This document shows positions 36,227 to 49,678 of a DNA stretch of 64,000 nucleotides, one piece after another. The stretch is taken from the NCBI RefSeq assembly GCF_037975245.1, contig NC_092576.1:35554611-35618610 (forward strand), in the 5' to 3' direction. Within the stretch, counting starts at the first letter, position 1. Every line of letters starts with the position of its first letter. A program made the position numbers and the translations under genes. The notes beneath the pieces were generated by a model. It did not search any database. It was not told where the DNA came from and worked only from the letters and a program-made list of their open reading frames with translations. This DNA is from Apostichopus japonicus. Taxonomy: Eukaryota > Echinodermata > Holothuroidea > Aspidochirotida > Stichopodidae.

Positions 36227-39180
36227 AGTATTAGTTAATCGGCCTAATATCTCAGTACATACAGTGGCGCGATGGCTTGGCGCACTGTACGAGCTGATGA
36301 GCGAGACTCTCTTTTGCATCGCTGGTTCGAACCCCGGTGATGACGTCTTTTGCCGATCTTTTTCAGCGGGTGCCTACATGGGGAGCTGTAAGTCGTTTTT
36401 AATCGGCGTTATATCTCTGTCCATACAGCGGCGCGGTGGCTTGGCGCACTGTACGAGCTGATGAGCGAGACTCTCTTTTGCATCGCAGTTTCGAACCCCG
36501 GTGATGACGTCTTTTGCCGATCTTTTACAGCGGGTACCTACATGGGGAGCTGTAAGTATTAGTTAATCGGCGTAATATCTCAGTCCATACAGTGGCGCGA
36601 TGGCTTGGCGCACTGTACGAGCTGATGAGCGAGACTCTCTTTTGCATCGCTGGTTCGAACCCCGGTGATGACGTCTTTTGCCGATCTTTTACAGCGGGTA
36701 CATACATCGGGAGCTGTAAGTATTAGTTAAACGGCCTAATATCTCAGTCCATACAGTGGCGCGATGGCTTGGCTCACTGTACGAGCTGATGAGCGAGACT
36801 CTCTTTTGCATCGCTGGTTCGAACCCCGGTGATGACGTCTTTTGCCGATCTTTTACAGCGGTTACATACATGGGAAGCTGTAAGAATTAGTTAATCGGCG
36901 TAATATCTCAGTCCATACAGCGGCGCGATGGCTTGGCGCACTGTACGAGCTGATGAGCGAGACTCTCTTTTGCATCGCTGGTTCGAACCCCGGTGATGAC
37001 GTCTTTTGCCGATCTTTTACAGCGGGTACATACATGGGGAGCTGTAAGTATTAGTTAAATGGCCTAATATCTCAGTCCATACAGTGGCGCGATGGCTTGG
37101 CGCACTGTACGAGCTGATGAGCGAGACTCTCTTTTGCATCGCTGGTTCGAACCCCGGTGATGACGTCTTTTGCCGATCTTTTACAGCGGGTACATACATG
37201 GAGAGCTGAAAGTATTAGTTAATCGGCCTAATATCTCAGTCCATACAGTGGCGCGATGGCTTGGCGCACTGTCCGAGCTGATGAGCGAGACTCTCTTTTG
37301 CATCGCTGGTTCTAACCCCGGTGATGACGTCTTTTGCCGATCTTTTATAGCGGGTGCCTACATGGAGAGCTGTAAGTATTAGTTAATCGGCCTAATATCT
37401 CAGTCCATACAGTGGCGCGATGGCTTGGCGCACTGTACGAGCTGATGAGCGAGACTCTCTTTTGCATCGCTGGTTCGAACCCCGGTGATGACGTCTTTTG
37501 CCGATCTTTTACAGCGGGTACATACATGGGAAGCTGTAAGAATTAGTTAATCGGCGTAATATCTCAGTCCATACAGTGGCGCGATGGCTTGGCGCACTGT
37601 ACGAGCTGATGAGCGAGACTCTCTTTTGCATCGCTGGTTCGAACCCCGGTGATGACGTCTTTTGCCGATCTTTTACAGCGGGTACATACATGGGAAGCTG
37701 TAAGAATTAGTTAATCGGCGTAATATCTCAGTCCATACAGTGGCGCGATGGCTTGGCGCACTGTACGAGCTGATGAGCGAGACTCTCTTTTGCATCGCTG
37801 GTTCGAACCCCGGTGATGACGTCTTTTGCCGATCTTTAACAGCGGGTGCCTACATGGGGAGCTGTAAGTATTAGTTAATCGGCGTTATATCCCAGTCCAT
37901 ACAGTGGCGCGATGGCTTGGCGCACTGTACGAGCTGATGAGCGAGACTCTCTTTTGCATCGCTGGTTCGAACCCCGGTGATGACGTCTTTTGCCGATCTT
38001 TTACAGCGGGTACATACATGGGAAGCTGTAAAAATTAGTTAATCGGCGTAATATCTCAGTCCATACAGTGGCGCGATGGCTTGGCGCACTGTACGAGCTG
38101 ATGAGCGAGACTCTCTTTTGCATCGCTGGTTCGAACCCCGGTGATGACGTCTTTTGCCGATTTTTTACAGCGGGTGCTTACATGGGGAGCTGTAAGTATT
38201 AGTTAATCGGCCTAACATCTCAGTCCATACAGTGGCGCGATGGCTTGGCGCACTGTACGAGCTGATGAGCGAGACTCTCTTTTGCATCGCTGGTTCGAAC
38301 CCCGGTGATGACGTCTTTTGCCGATCTTTTACAGCGAGTGCTTACATGGGGAGCTGTAACTATTAGTTAATCTGCCTAACATCTCAGTCCATACAGTGGC
38401 GCGATGGCTTGGCGCACTGTTCGAGCTGATGAGCGAGACTCTCTTTTGCATCGCCGGTTCGAACACCGGTGATGACGTCTTTTGCCGATCTTTTACAGCG
38501 GGTGCTTACATGAGGAGCTGTAAGTATTAGCTAATCGGCTTAATATCTCAGTCCATACAGTGGCGCGATGGCTTTGCGCACTGTACGAGCTGATGAGCGA
38601 GACTCTCTTTTGCATCGCTGGTTCGAACCCCGGTGATGACGTCTTTTGCCGATCTTTTATAGCGGGTGCCTACATGGAGAGCTGTAAGTATTAGTTAATC
38701 GGCCTAATATCTCAGTCCATACAGTGGCGCGATGGCTTGGCGCACTGTACGAGCTGATGAGCGAGACTCTCTTTTGCATCGCTGGTTCGAACCCCGGTGA
38801 TGACGTCTTTTGCCGATCTTTTACAGCGGGTACATACATGGGAAGCTGTAAGAATTAGTTAATCGGCGTAATATCTCAGTCCATACAGTGGCGCGATGGC
38901 TTGGCGCACTGTACGAGGTGATGAGCGAGACTCTCTTTTGCATCGCTGGTTCGAACCCCGGTGATGACGTCTATTGCCGATCTTTTTACAGCGGGTGCCT
39001 ATATGGGGAGCTGTAAGTATTAGTTAATCGGCCTAATATCTCAGTCCATACAGTGGCGCGATGGCTAGGCGCACTGTACGAGCTGATGAGCGAGACCCTC
39101 TTTTGCATTGCTGGTTCGAACCCCGGTGATGACGTCTTTTGCCGATCTTTTTACAGCGGGTGCCTATATGGGGAGCTGTA

Positions 39181-40825
39181 AGTATTAGTTAATCGGCCTA
39201 ATATCTCAGTCCATACAGTGGCGCGATGGCTTGGCGCACTGTACGAGCTGATAAGCGAGACCCTCTTTTGCATCGCTGGTTCGAACCCCGTTGATGACGT
39301 CTTTTGCCGATCTTTTTACAGCGGGTGCCTATATGGGGAGCTGTAAGTATTAGTTAATCGGCGTAATATCTCAGTCCATACAGTGGCGCGATGGCTTGGG
39401 GCACTGTACGAGGTGATGAGCGAGACCCTCTTTTGCATCGCTGGTTCGAACCCCGGTGATGACGTCTTTTGCCGATCTTTTACAGCGGGTGCCTATATGG
39501 GGAGCTGTAAGTATTAGTTAATCGGCCTAATATCTCAGTCCATACAGTGGCGCGATGGCTTGGCGCACTGTACGAGCTGATGAGCGAGACTCTCTTTTGC
39601 ATCGCTGGTTCGAACCCCAGTGATGACGTCTTTTGAAGATCTTTTTACAGCGGGTGCCTACATGGGTAGCTGTAAGTATTAGTTAATCGGCCTAATATCT
39701 CAGTCCATACAGTGGCGCGATGGCTTGGCGCATTGTGCGAGCTGATTAGCGAGACTCTCTTTTGCATCGCTGGTTCGAACCCCGGTGATGACGTCTTTTG
39801 CCGATCTTTTACAGCGGGTACATACATGGGGAGCTGTAAGTAGTTTTTAATCGGCCTAATATCTCAGTCCATACAGTGGCGCGATGGCTTGGCGCACTGT
39901 ACGAGCTGATGAGCGAGACTCTCTTTTGCATCGCTGGTTCGAACCCCGGTGATGACGTCTTTTGCCGATCTTTTTACAGCGGGTGCCTATATGGGGAGCT
40001 GTAAGTATTAGTTAATCGGCCTAATATCTCAGTCCATACAGTGGCGCGATGGCTTGGCGCACTGTACGAGCTGATAAGCGAGACCCTCTTTTGCATCGCT
40101 GGTTCGAACCCCGTTGATGACGTCTTTTGCCGATCTTTTTACAGCGGGTGCCTATATGGGGAGCTGTAAGTATTAGTTAATCGGCGTAATATCTCAGTCC
40201 ATACAGTGGCGCGATGGCTTGGGGCACTGTACGAGGTGATGAGCGAGACCCTCTTTTGCATCGCTGGTTCGAACCCCGGTGATGACGTCTTTTGCCGATC
40301 TTTTACAGCGGGTGCCTATATGGGGAGCTGTAAGTATTAGTTAATCGGCCTAATATCTCAGTCCATACAGTGGCGCGATGGCTTGGCGCACTGTACGAGC
40401 TGATGAGCGAGACTCTCTTTTGCATCGCTGGTTCGAACCCCAGTGATGACGTCTTTTGAAGATCTTTTTACAGCGGGTACCTACATGGGTAGCTGTAAGT
40501 ATTAGTTAATCGGCCTAATATCTCAGTCCATACAGTGGCGCGATGGCTTGGCGCATTGTGCGAGCTGATTAGCGAGACTCTCTTTTGCATCGCTGGTTCG
40601 AACCCCGGTGATGACGTCTTTTGCCGATCTTTTACAGCGGGTACATACATGGGGAGCTGTAAGTAGTTTTTAATCGGCCTAATATCTCAGTCCATACAGT
40701 GGCGCGATGGCTTGGCGCACTGTACGAGCTGATGAGCGAGACTCTCTTTTGCATCGCTGGTTCGAACCCCGGTGATGACGTCTTTTGCCGATCTTTTTCA
40801 GCGGGTGCCTACATGGGGAGCTGTA
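39181..40825 (+). repeat. Domain C five-monomer tandem duplication (823 bp)
   Basis: 39181-40003 and 40004-40825 carry the same order: GATAAGCG with CCGTTGATG; GGGGCACTG with GAGGTGATG; CCAGTGATG with TTTGAAGATC; GCATTGTGCG with GATTAGCG; and an AGTAGTTTTT head. The second copy ends CTTTTTCAG and is 1 nt shorter. Confidence 0.75.
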
Positions 40826-42137
40826 AGTAGTTTTTAATCGGCCTAATATCTCAGTCCATACAGCGGCGCGATGGCTTGGCGCACTGTACGAGCTGATGAG
40901 CGAGACTCTCTTTTGCATCGCAGGTTCGAACCCCGGTGATGACGTCTTTTGCCGATCTTTTACAGCGGGTACATACATGGGGAGCTGTAAGTATTAGTTA
41001 ATCGGCGTAATATCTCAGTCCATACAGCGGCGCGATGGCTTGGCGCACTGTACGAGCTGATGAGCGAGACTCTCTTTTGCATCGCTGGTTCGAACCCCGG
41101 TGATGACGTCTTTTGCCGATCTTTTACAGCGGGTACATACATGGGGAGCTGTAAGTATTAGTTAAACGGCCTAATATCTCAGTCCATACAGTGGCGCGAT
41201 GGCTTGGCGCACTGTACGAGCTGATGAGCGAGACTCTCTTTTGCATCGCTGGTTCGAACCCCGGTGATGACGTCTTTTGCCGATCTTTTACAGCGGGTAC
41301 ATACATGGGAAGCTGTAAGAATTAGTTAATCGGCGTAATATCTCAGTCCATACAGTGGCGCGATGGCTTGGCGCACTGTACGAGCTGATGAGCGAGACTC
41401 TCTTTTGCATCGCTGGTTCGAACCCCGGTGATGACGTCTTTTGCCGATCTTTTACAGCGGGTACATACATGGGGAGCTGTAAGTATTAGTTAAACGGCCT
41501 AATATCTCAGTCCATACAGTGGCGCGATGGCTTGGCGCACTGTACGAGCTGATGAGCGAGACTCTCTTTTGCATCGCTGGTTCGAACCCCGGTGATGACG
41601 TCTTTTGCCGATCTTTTACAGCGGGTACATACATGGGGAGCTGTAAGTATTAGTTAAACGGCCTAATATCTCAGTCCATACAGTGGCGCGATGGCTTGGC
41701 GCACTGTACGAGCTGATGAGCGAGACTCTCTTTTGCATCGCTGGTTCGAACCCCGGTGATGACGTCTTTTGCCGATCTTTTACAGCGGGTACATACATGG
41801 GAAGCTGTAAGAATTAGTTAATCGGCGTAATATCTCAGTCCATACAGTGGCGCGATGGCTTGGCGCACTGTACGAGCTGATGAGCGAGACTCTCTTTTGC
41901 ATCGCTGGTTCGAACCCCGGTGATGACGTCTTTTGCCGATCTTTTAAAGCGGGTGCCTACATGGGGAGCTGTAAGTATTAGTTAATCGGCCTAATATCTC
42001 AGTCCATACAGTGGCGCGATGGCTTGGCGCACTGTGCGAGCTGATGAGCGAGACTCTCTTTTGCATCGCTGGTTCGAACCCCGGTGATGACGTCTTTTGC
42101 CGATCTTTTACAGCGGGTGCCTACATGGGTAGCTGTA

Positions 42138-45091
42138 AGTATTAGTTAATCGGCCTAATATCTCAGTCCATACAGTGGCGCGATGGCTTGGCGCACTGTA
42201 CGAGCTGATGTGCGAGACTCTCTTTTGCATCGCTGGTTCGAACCCCAGTGATGACGTCTTTTGAAGATCTTTTTACAGCGGGTGCCTACATGGGTAGCTG
42301 TAAGTATTAGTTAATCGGCCTAATATCTCAGTCCATACAGTGGCGCGATGGCTTGGCGCATTGTGCGAGCTGATGAGCGAGACTCTCTTTTGCATCGCTG
42401 GTTCGAACCCCGGTGATGACGTCTTTTGCCGATCTTTTACAGCGGGTACATACATGGGGAGCTGTAAGTAGTTTTTAATCGGCCTAATATCTCAGTCCAT
42501 ACAGCGGCGCGATGGCTTGGCGCACTGTACGAGCTGATGAGCGAGACTCTCTTTTGCATCGCAGGTTCGAACCCCGGTGATGACGTCTTTTGCCGATCTT
42601 TTACAGCGGGTACCTACATGGGGAGCTGTAAGTATTAGTTAATCGGCGTAATATCTCAGTCCATACAGCGGCGCGATGGCTTGGCGCACTGTACGAGCTG
42701 ATGAGCGAGACTCTCTTTTGCATCGCTGGTTCGAACCCCGGTGATGACGTCTTTTGCCGATCTTTTACAGCGGGTACATACATGGGGAGCTGTAAGTATT
42801 AGTTAAACGGCCTAATATCTCAGTCCATACAGTGGCGCGATGTCTTGGCGCACTGTACGAGCTGATGAGCGAGACTCTCTTTTGCATCGCTGGTTCGAAC
42901 CCCGGTGATGACGTCTTTTGCCGATCTTTTACAGCGGGTACATACATGGGGAGCTGTAAGTATTAGTTAAACGGCCTAATATCTCAGTCCATACAGTGGC
43001 GCGATGGCTTGGCGCACTGTACGAGCTGATGAGCGAGACTCTCTTTTGCATCGCTGGTTCGAACCCCGGTGATGACGTCTTTTGCCGATCTTTTACAGCG
43101 GGTACATACATGGGGAGCTGTAAGTATTAGTTAAACGGCCTAATATCTCAGTCCATACAGTGGCGCGATGGCTTGGCGCACTGTACGAGCTGATGAGCGA
43201 GACTCTCTTTTGCATCGCTGGTTCGAACCCCGGTGATGACGTCTTTTGCCGATCTTTTACAGCGGGTACATACATGGGAAGCTGTAAGAATTAGTTAATC
43301 GGCGTAATATCTCAGTCCATACAGTGGCGCGATGGCTTGGCGCACTGTACGAGCTGATGAGCGAGACTCTCTTTTGCATCGCTGGTTCGAACCCCGGTGA
43401 TGACGTCTTTTGCCGATCTTTTAAAGCGGGTGCCTACATGGGGAGCTGTAAGTATTAGTTAATCGGCCTAATATCTCAGTCCATACAGTGGCGCGATGGC
43501 TTGGCGCACTGTGCGAGCTGATGAGCGAGACTCTCTTTTGCATCGCTGGTTCGAACCCCGGTGATGACGTCTTTTGCCGATCTTTTACAGCGGGTGCCTA
43601 CATGGGTAGCTGTAAGTATTAGTTAATCGGCCTAATATCTCAGTCCATACAGTGGCGCGATGGCTTGGCGCACTGTACGAGCTGATGTGCGAGACTCTCT
43701 TTTGCATCGCTGGTTCGAACCCCAGTGATGACGTCTTTTGAAGATCTTTTTACAGCGAGTGCCTACATGGGTAGCTGTAAGTATTAGTTAATCGGCCTAA
43801 TATCTCAGTCCATACAGTGGCGCGATGGCTTGGCGCATTGTGCGAGCTGATGAGCGAGACTCTCTTTTGCATCGCTGGTTCGAACCCCGGTGATGACGTC
43901 TTTTGCCGATCTTTTACAGCGGGTACATACATGGGGAGCTGTAAGTAGTTTTTAATCGGCCTAATATCTCAGTCCATACAGTGGCGCGATGGCTTGGCGC
44001 ACTGTACGAGCTGATGAGCGAGACTCTCTTTTGCATCGCTGGTTCGAATCCCGGTGATGACGTCTTTTGCCGATCTTTTTCAGCGGGTGCCTACATGGGG
44101 AGCTGTAAGTAGTTTTTAATCGGCCTAATATCTCAGTCCATACAGCGGCGCGATGGCTTGGCGCACTGTACGAGCTGATGAGCGAGACTCTCTTTTGCAT
44201 CGCAGGTTCGAACCCCGGTGATGACGTCTTTTGCCGATCTTTTACAGCGGGTACCTACATGGGGAGCTGTAAGTATTAGTTAATCGGCGTAATATCTCAG
44301 TCCATACAGCGGCGCGATGGCTTGGCGCACTGTACGAGCTGATGAGCGAGACTCTCTTTTGCATCGCTGGTTCGAACCCCGGTGATGACGTCTTTTGCCG
44401 ATCTTTTACAGCGGGTACATACATGGGGAGCTGTTAGTATTAGTTAAACGGCCTAATATCTCAGTCCATACAGTGGTGCGATGGCTTGGCGCACTGTACG
44501 AGCTGATGAGCGAGACTCTCTTTTGCATCGCTGGTTCGAACCCCGGTGATGACGTCTTTTGCCGATCTTTTACAGCGTTTACATACATGGGAAGCTGTAA
44601 GAATTAGTTAAACGGCGTAATATCTCAGTCCATACAGCGGCGCGATGGCTTGGCGCACTGTACGAGCTGATGAGCGAGACTCTCTTTTGCATCGCTGGTT
44701 CGAACCCCGGTGATGACGTCTTTTGCCGATCTTTTACAGCGGGTACATACATGGGGAGCTGTAAGTATTAGTTAAACGGCCTAATATCTCAGTCCATACA
44801 GTGGCGCGATGGCTTGGCGCACTGTACGAGCTGATGAGCGAGACTCTCTTTTGCATCGCTGGTTCGAACCCCGGTGATGACGTCTTTTGCCGATCTTTTA
44901 CAGCGGGTACATACATGGGAAGCTGTAAGAATTAGTTAATCGGCGTAATATCTCAGTCCATACAGTGGCGCGATGGCTTGGCGCACTGTACGAGCTGATG
45001 AGCGAGACTCTCTTTTGCATCGCTGGTTCGAACCCCGGTGATGACGTCTTTTGCCGATCTTTTACAGCGGGTACATACATGGGGAGCTGTA
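42138..45091 (+). repeat. Domain C region with 9-monomer spacing (1477 bp)
   Basis: The CCAGTGATG/TTTGAAGATC marker monomer starts at 42138 and 43615, each followed by GCATTGTGCG and AGTAGTTTTT monomers and a run of TTAAACGG/GTACATAC monomers. Including the copies at 39510 and 40333, the marker spacing is 5, 11 and 9 monomers. The internal order of the two 9-monomer stretches is similar but not strictly collinear. Confidence 0.6.
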
Positions 45092-45583
45092 AGTATTAGT
45101 TAAACGGCCTAATATCTCAGTCCATACAGTGGCGCGATGGCTTGGCGCACTGTACGAGCTGATGAGCGAGACTCTCTTTTGCATCGCTGGTTCGAACCCC
45201 GGTGATGACGTCTTTTGCCGATCTTTTACAGCGGGTACATACATGGGGAGCTGTAAGTATTAGTTAAACGGCCTAATATCTCAGTCCATACAGTGGCGCG
45301 ATGGCTTGGCGCACTGTACGAGCTGATGAGCGAGACTCTCTTTTGCATCGCTGGTTCGAACCCCGGTGATGACGTCTTTTGCCGATCTTTTACAGCGAGT
45401 GCTTACATGGGGAGCTGTAACTATTAGTTAATCTGCCTAACATCTCAGTCCATACAGTGGCGCGATGGCTTGGCGCACTGTTCGAGCTGATGAGCGAGAC
45501 TCTCTTTTGCATCGCCGGTTCGAACACCGGTGATGACGTCTTTTGCCGATCTTTTACAGCGGGTGCTTACATGAGGAGCTGTA

Positions 45584-45747
45584 AGTATTAGCTAATCGGC
45601 TTAATATCTCAGTCCATACAGTGGCGCGATGGCTTGGCGCACTGTACGAGCTGATGAGCGAGACTCTCTTTGCATCGCTGGTTCGAACCCCGGTGATGAC
45701 GTCTATTGCCGATCTTTTTACAGCGGGTGCCTATATGGGGAGCTGTA
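45584..45747 (+). repeat. Last domain C monomer, mosaic at the C/D boundary
   Basis: The head (AGCTAATCGGCTT) matches the monomer starting near 38527. The 3' half (GTCTATTGCC, fifth T, CTATATGG) matches the monomer ending near 39015, and one T is missing between them (CTCTCTTTGCATC at 45664-45676). The next monomer (45748) is the domain A TGCCGCG type. Confidence 0.6.
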
Positions 45748-46567
45748 AGTATTAGTTAATCGGCCTAATATCTCAGTCCATACAGTGCCGCGATGGCTTG
45801 GCGCACTGTGCGAGCTGATGAGCGAGACTCTCTTTTGCATCGCTGGTTCGAACCCCGGTGATGACGTCTTTTGCCGATCTTTTACAGCGGCTGCCTACAT
45901 GGGGAGCTGTAAGTATTAGATAATCGGCCTAATATCTCAGTCCATACAGTGGCGCGATGGCTTGGCGCACTGTCCGAGCTGATGAGCGAGACTCTCTTTT
46001 GCATCGCTGGTTCGAACCAGGGTGATGACGTCTTTTGCCGATCTTTTACAGCGGGTGCCTACATGGGGAGCTGAAAGTATTAGTTAATCGGCCTAATATC
46101 TCAGTCCATACAGTGGCGCGATGGCTTGGCGCACTGTCCGAGCTGATGAGCGAGACTCTCTTTTGCATCGCTGGTTCGAACCAGGGTGATGACGTCTTTT
46201 GCCGATCTTTTACAGCGGGTGCCTACATGGGGAGCTGAAAGTATTAGTTAATCGGCCTAATATCTCAGTCCACACAGTGGCGCGATGGCTTGGCGCACTG
46301 TCCGAGCTGATGAGCGAGACTCTCTTTTGCATCGCTGGTTCGAACCAGGGTGATGACGTCTTTTGCCGATCTTTTACAGCGGGTGCCTACATGGGGAGCT
46401 GAAAGTATTAGTTAATCGGCCTAATATCTCAGTCCACACAGTGGCGCGATGGCTTGGCGCACTGTTCGAGCTGATGAGCGAGACTCTCTTTTGCATCGCT
46501 GGTTCGAACCCCGGTGATGACGTCTTTTGCCGATCTTTTACAGCGGGTGCCTACATGGGGAGCTGTA

Positions 46568-46726
46568 AGTATTAGTTGATCGGCCTAATATCTCAGTCGT
46601 TGGCGCGATGGCTTGGCGCACTGTCCGAGCTGATGAGCGAGACTCTCTTTTGCATCGCTGGTTCGAACCCCGGTGATGACGTCTTTTGCCGATCTTTTAC
46701 AGCGGGTGCCTACATGGAGAGCTGTA
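46568..46726 (+). repeat. 159-bp deletion monomer, copy 5 (domain D)
   Basis: Same deletion, exactly 25,100 nt from copy 4, with a private C to G change (CAGTCGTTGG). Its presence in domain D ties that domain to the later HOR copies of domain A. Confidence 0.85.
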
Positions 46727-49678
46727 AGTATTAGTTAATCGGCCTAATAATTCAGTCCATACAGTGGCGCGATGGCTTGGCGCACTGTACGAGCTGATGA
46801 GCGAGACTCTCTTTTGCATCGCTGGATCGAACCACGGTGATGACGTCTTTTGCCGATCTTTTACAGCGGGTGCCTACATGGGGAGCTGTAAGTATTAGTT
46901 AATCGGCCTAATATCTCAGTCCATACAGTGGCGCGATGGCTTGGCGCACTGTACGAGCTGATGAGCGAGACTCTCTTTTGCATCGCTGGTTCGAACACCG
47001 GTGATGACGTCTTTTGCCGATCTTTTACAGCGGGTGCCGACATGGGGAGCTGTAAGTATTAGTTAATCGGCCTAATATCTCAGTCCATACAGTGGCGCGA
47101 TGGCTTGGCGCACTGTACGAGCTGATGAGCGAGACTCTCTTTTGCATCGCTGGTTCGAACCCCGGAGATGACGTCTTTTGCCGATCTTTGACAGCGGCTG
47201 CCTACATGGGGAGCTGAAAGTATTAGTTAATCGGCCTAATACCTCAGTCCACACAGTGGCGCGATGGCTTGGCGCACTGTACGAGCTGATGAGCGAGATT
47301 CTCTTTTGCCTCGCTGGTTCGAACCCCGGTGATGACGTCTTTTGCCGATCTTTTACAGCGGGTGCCTATATGGGGAGCTGTAAGTATTAGTTAATCGGCC
47401 TAATATCTCAGTCCATACAGTGGCGCGATGGCTTGGCGCACTGTACGAGCTGATGAGCGAGATTCTCTTTTGCATCGCTGGTTCGAACCCCGGTGATGAC
47501 GTCTTTTGCCGATCTTTTACAGCGGCTGCCTACATGGGGAGCTGTAAGTATGAGTTAATCGGCCTAATATCTCAGTCCATACAGTGGTGCGATGGCTTGG
47601 CGCACTGTACGAGCTGATGAGCGAGATTCTCTTTTGCATCGCTGGTTCGAACCCCGGTGATGACGTCTTTTGCCGATCTTTTACAGCTGCTGCCTACATG
47701 GGGAGCTGTAAGTATTAGTTAATCGGCCTAATATCTCAGTCCATACAGTGGCGCGATGGCTTGGCGCACTGTGCGAGCTGATGAGCGAGACTCTCTTTTG
47801 CATCGCTGGTTCGAACCCCGGTGATGACGTCTTTTGCCGATCTTTCACACCGGGTGCCTACATGGTGAGCTGTAAGTATAAGTTAATCGGCGTAATATCT
47901 CAGTCCATACAGTGGCGCGATGGCTTGGCGCACTGTACGAGCTGATGAGCGAGACTCTCTTTTGCATCGCTGGTTCGAACCCCGGTGATGACGTCTTTTG
48001 ACGATCTTTTACAGCGGCTGCCTTCATGGGGAGCTGTAAGTATTAGCTAATCGGCCTAATATCTCAGTCCATACAGTGGCGCGATGGCTTGGCGCACTGT
48101 ACGAGCTGATGAGCGAGACTCTCTTTTGCATCGCTGGTTCGAACCCCGGTGATGACGTCTTTTGCCGATCTTTTACAGCGGCTGCCTTCATGGGGAGCTG
48201 TAAGTATTAGCTAATCGGCCTAATATCTCAGTCCATACAGTGGCGCGATGGCTTGGCGCACTGTACGAGCTGATGAGCGAGACTCTCTTTTGCATCGCTG
48301 GTTCGAACCCCGGTGATGACGTCTTTTGCCGATCTTTTACAGCGGCTGCCTTCATGGGGAGCTGTAAGTATTAGTTAATCGGCCTAATATCTCAGTCCAT
48401 ACAGTGGCGCGATGGCTTGGCGCACTGTACGAGCTGATGAGCGAGACTCTCTTTAGCATCGCTGGTTCGAACCCCGGTGATGACGTCTTTTGCCGATCTT
48501 TTACAGCGGCTGCCTACATGGGGAGCTGTAAGTATTAGTTAATCGGCCTAATATCCCAGTCCATACAGTGGCGCGATGGCTTGGCGCACTGTACGAGCTG
48601 ATGAGCGAGACTCTCTTTTGCATCGCTGGTTCGAACCCCGGTGATGACGTCTTTTGCCGATCTTTTACAGCGGCTGCCTACATGGGGAGCTGTAAGTATT
48701 AGTTAATCGGCCTAATATCCCAGTCCATACAGTGGCGCGATGACCTGGCGCACTGTACGAGCTGATGAGCGAGACTCTCTTTTGCATCGCTGGTTCGAAC
48801 CCCGGTGATGACGTCTTTTGCCGATCTTTTACAGCGGGTGCCTACATGGGGAGCTGTAAGTATTAGTTAATCGGCCTAATATCCCAGTCCATACAGTGGC
48901 GCGATGACTTGGCGCACTGTACGAGCTGATGAGCGAGACTCTCTTTTGCATCGCTGGTTCGAACCCCGGTAATGACGTCTTTTGCCGATCTTTTACAGCG
49001 GGTGTCAACATGGGGAGCTGTAAGTATTAGTTGATCGGCCTAATATCTCAGTCCATACAGTGGCGCGATGGCTTGGCGCACTGTACGAGCTGATGAGCGA
49101 GACTCTCTTTTGCATCGCTGGTTCGAACCCCGGTGATGACGTCTTTTGCCGATCTTTTACAGCGGGTGCCTACATGGGGAGCTGTAAGTATTAGTTAATC
49201 GGCCTAATATCTCAGTCCAAACAGTGGCGCGATGGCTTGGCGCACTGTGCGAGCTGATGAGCGAGACTCTCTTTTGCATCGCTGGTTCGAACCCCGGTGA
49301 TGACGTCTTTTGCCGATCTTTTACAGCGGGTGCCTACATGGGGAGCTGTAAGTATTAGTTAATCGGCCTAATATCTCAGTCCATACAGTGGCGCGATGGC
49401 TTGGCGCACTGTACGAGCTGATGAGCGAGACTCTCTTTTGCATCGCTGGTTCGAACCCCGGTGATGACGTCTTTTGCCGATCTTTTACAGCGGGTGCCTA
49501 CATGGAGAGCTGTAAGTATTAGTTGATCGGCTTAATATCTCAGTCCATACAGTGGCGCGATGGCTTGGCGCACTGTACGAGCTGATGAGCGAGACTCTCT
49601 TTTGCATCGCTGGTTCGAACCCCGGTGATGACGTCTTTTGACGATCTTTTACAGCGGCTGCCTTCATGGGGAGCTGTA

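Larger units (their letters stand above)
33107..45747 (+). repeat. Satellite domain C: 'GTACATAC' subfamily
   Basis: Marker changes are GGGTACATACATGG tails, AGTAGTTTTTAATCGG heads, AGAATTAG heads with GGCGTAAT, TTAAACGGCC, CAGCGGCGCG, GCAGGTTCG, CTATATGGGG, and CTTTTTACAG, which makes many monomers 165 bp. None of domain A's ordered types occurs here, so the block is an independently amplified subfamily lying between two domain A-type regions. Its internal order is shuffled: the same marker monomers recur at several spacings. Confidence 0.8.

Noticed and set aside
40679-40978. 99-codon minus-strand open frame in domain C
   Set aside because: It spans parts of two monomers and is explained by subfamily substitutions that remove a stop. 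There is no distinct codon usage, ribosome-binding or splice context, and no recognised domain.
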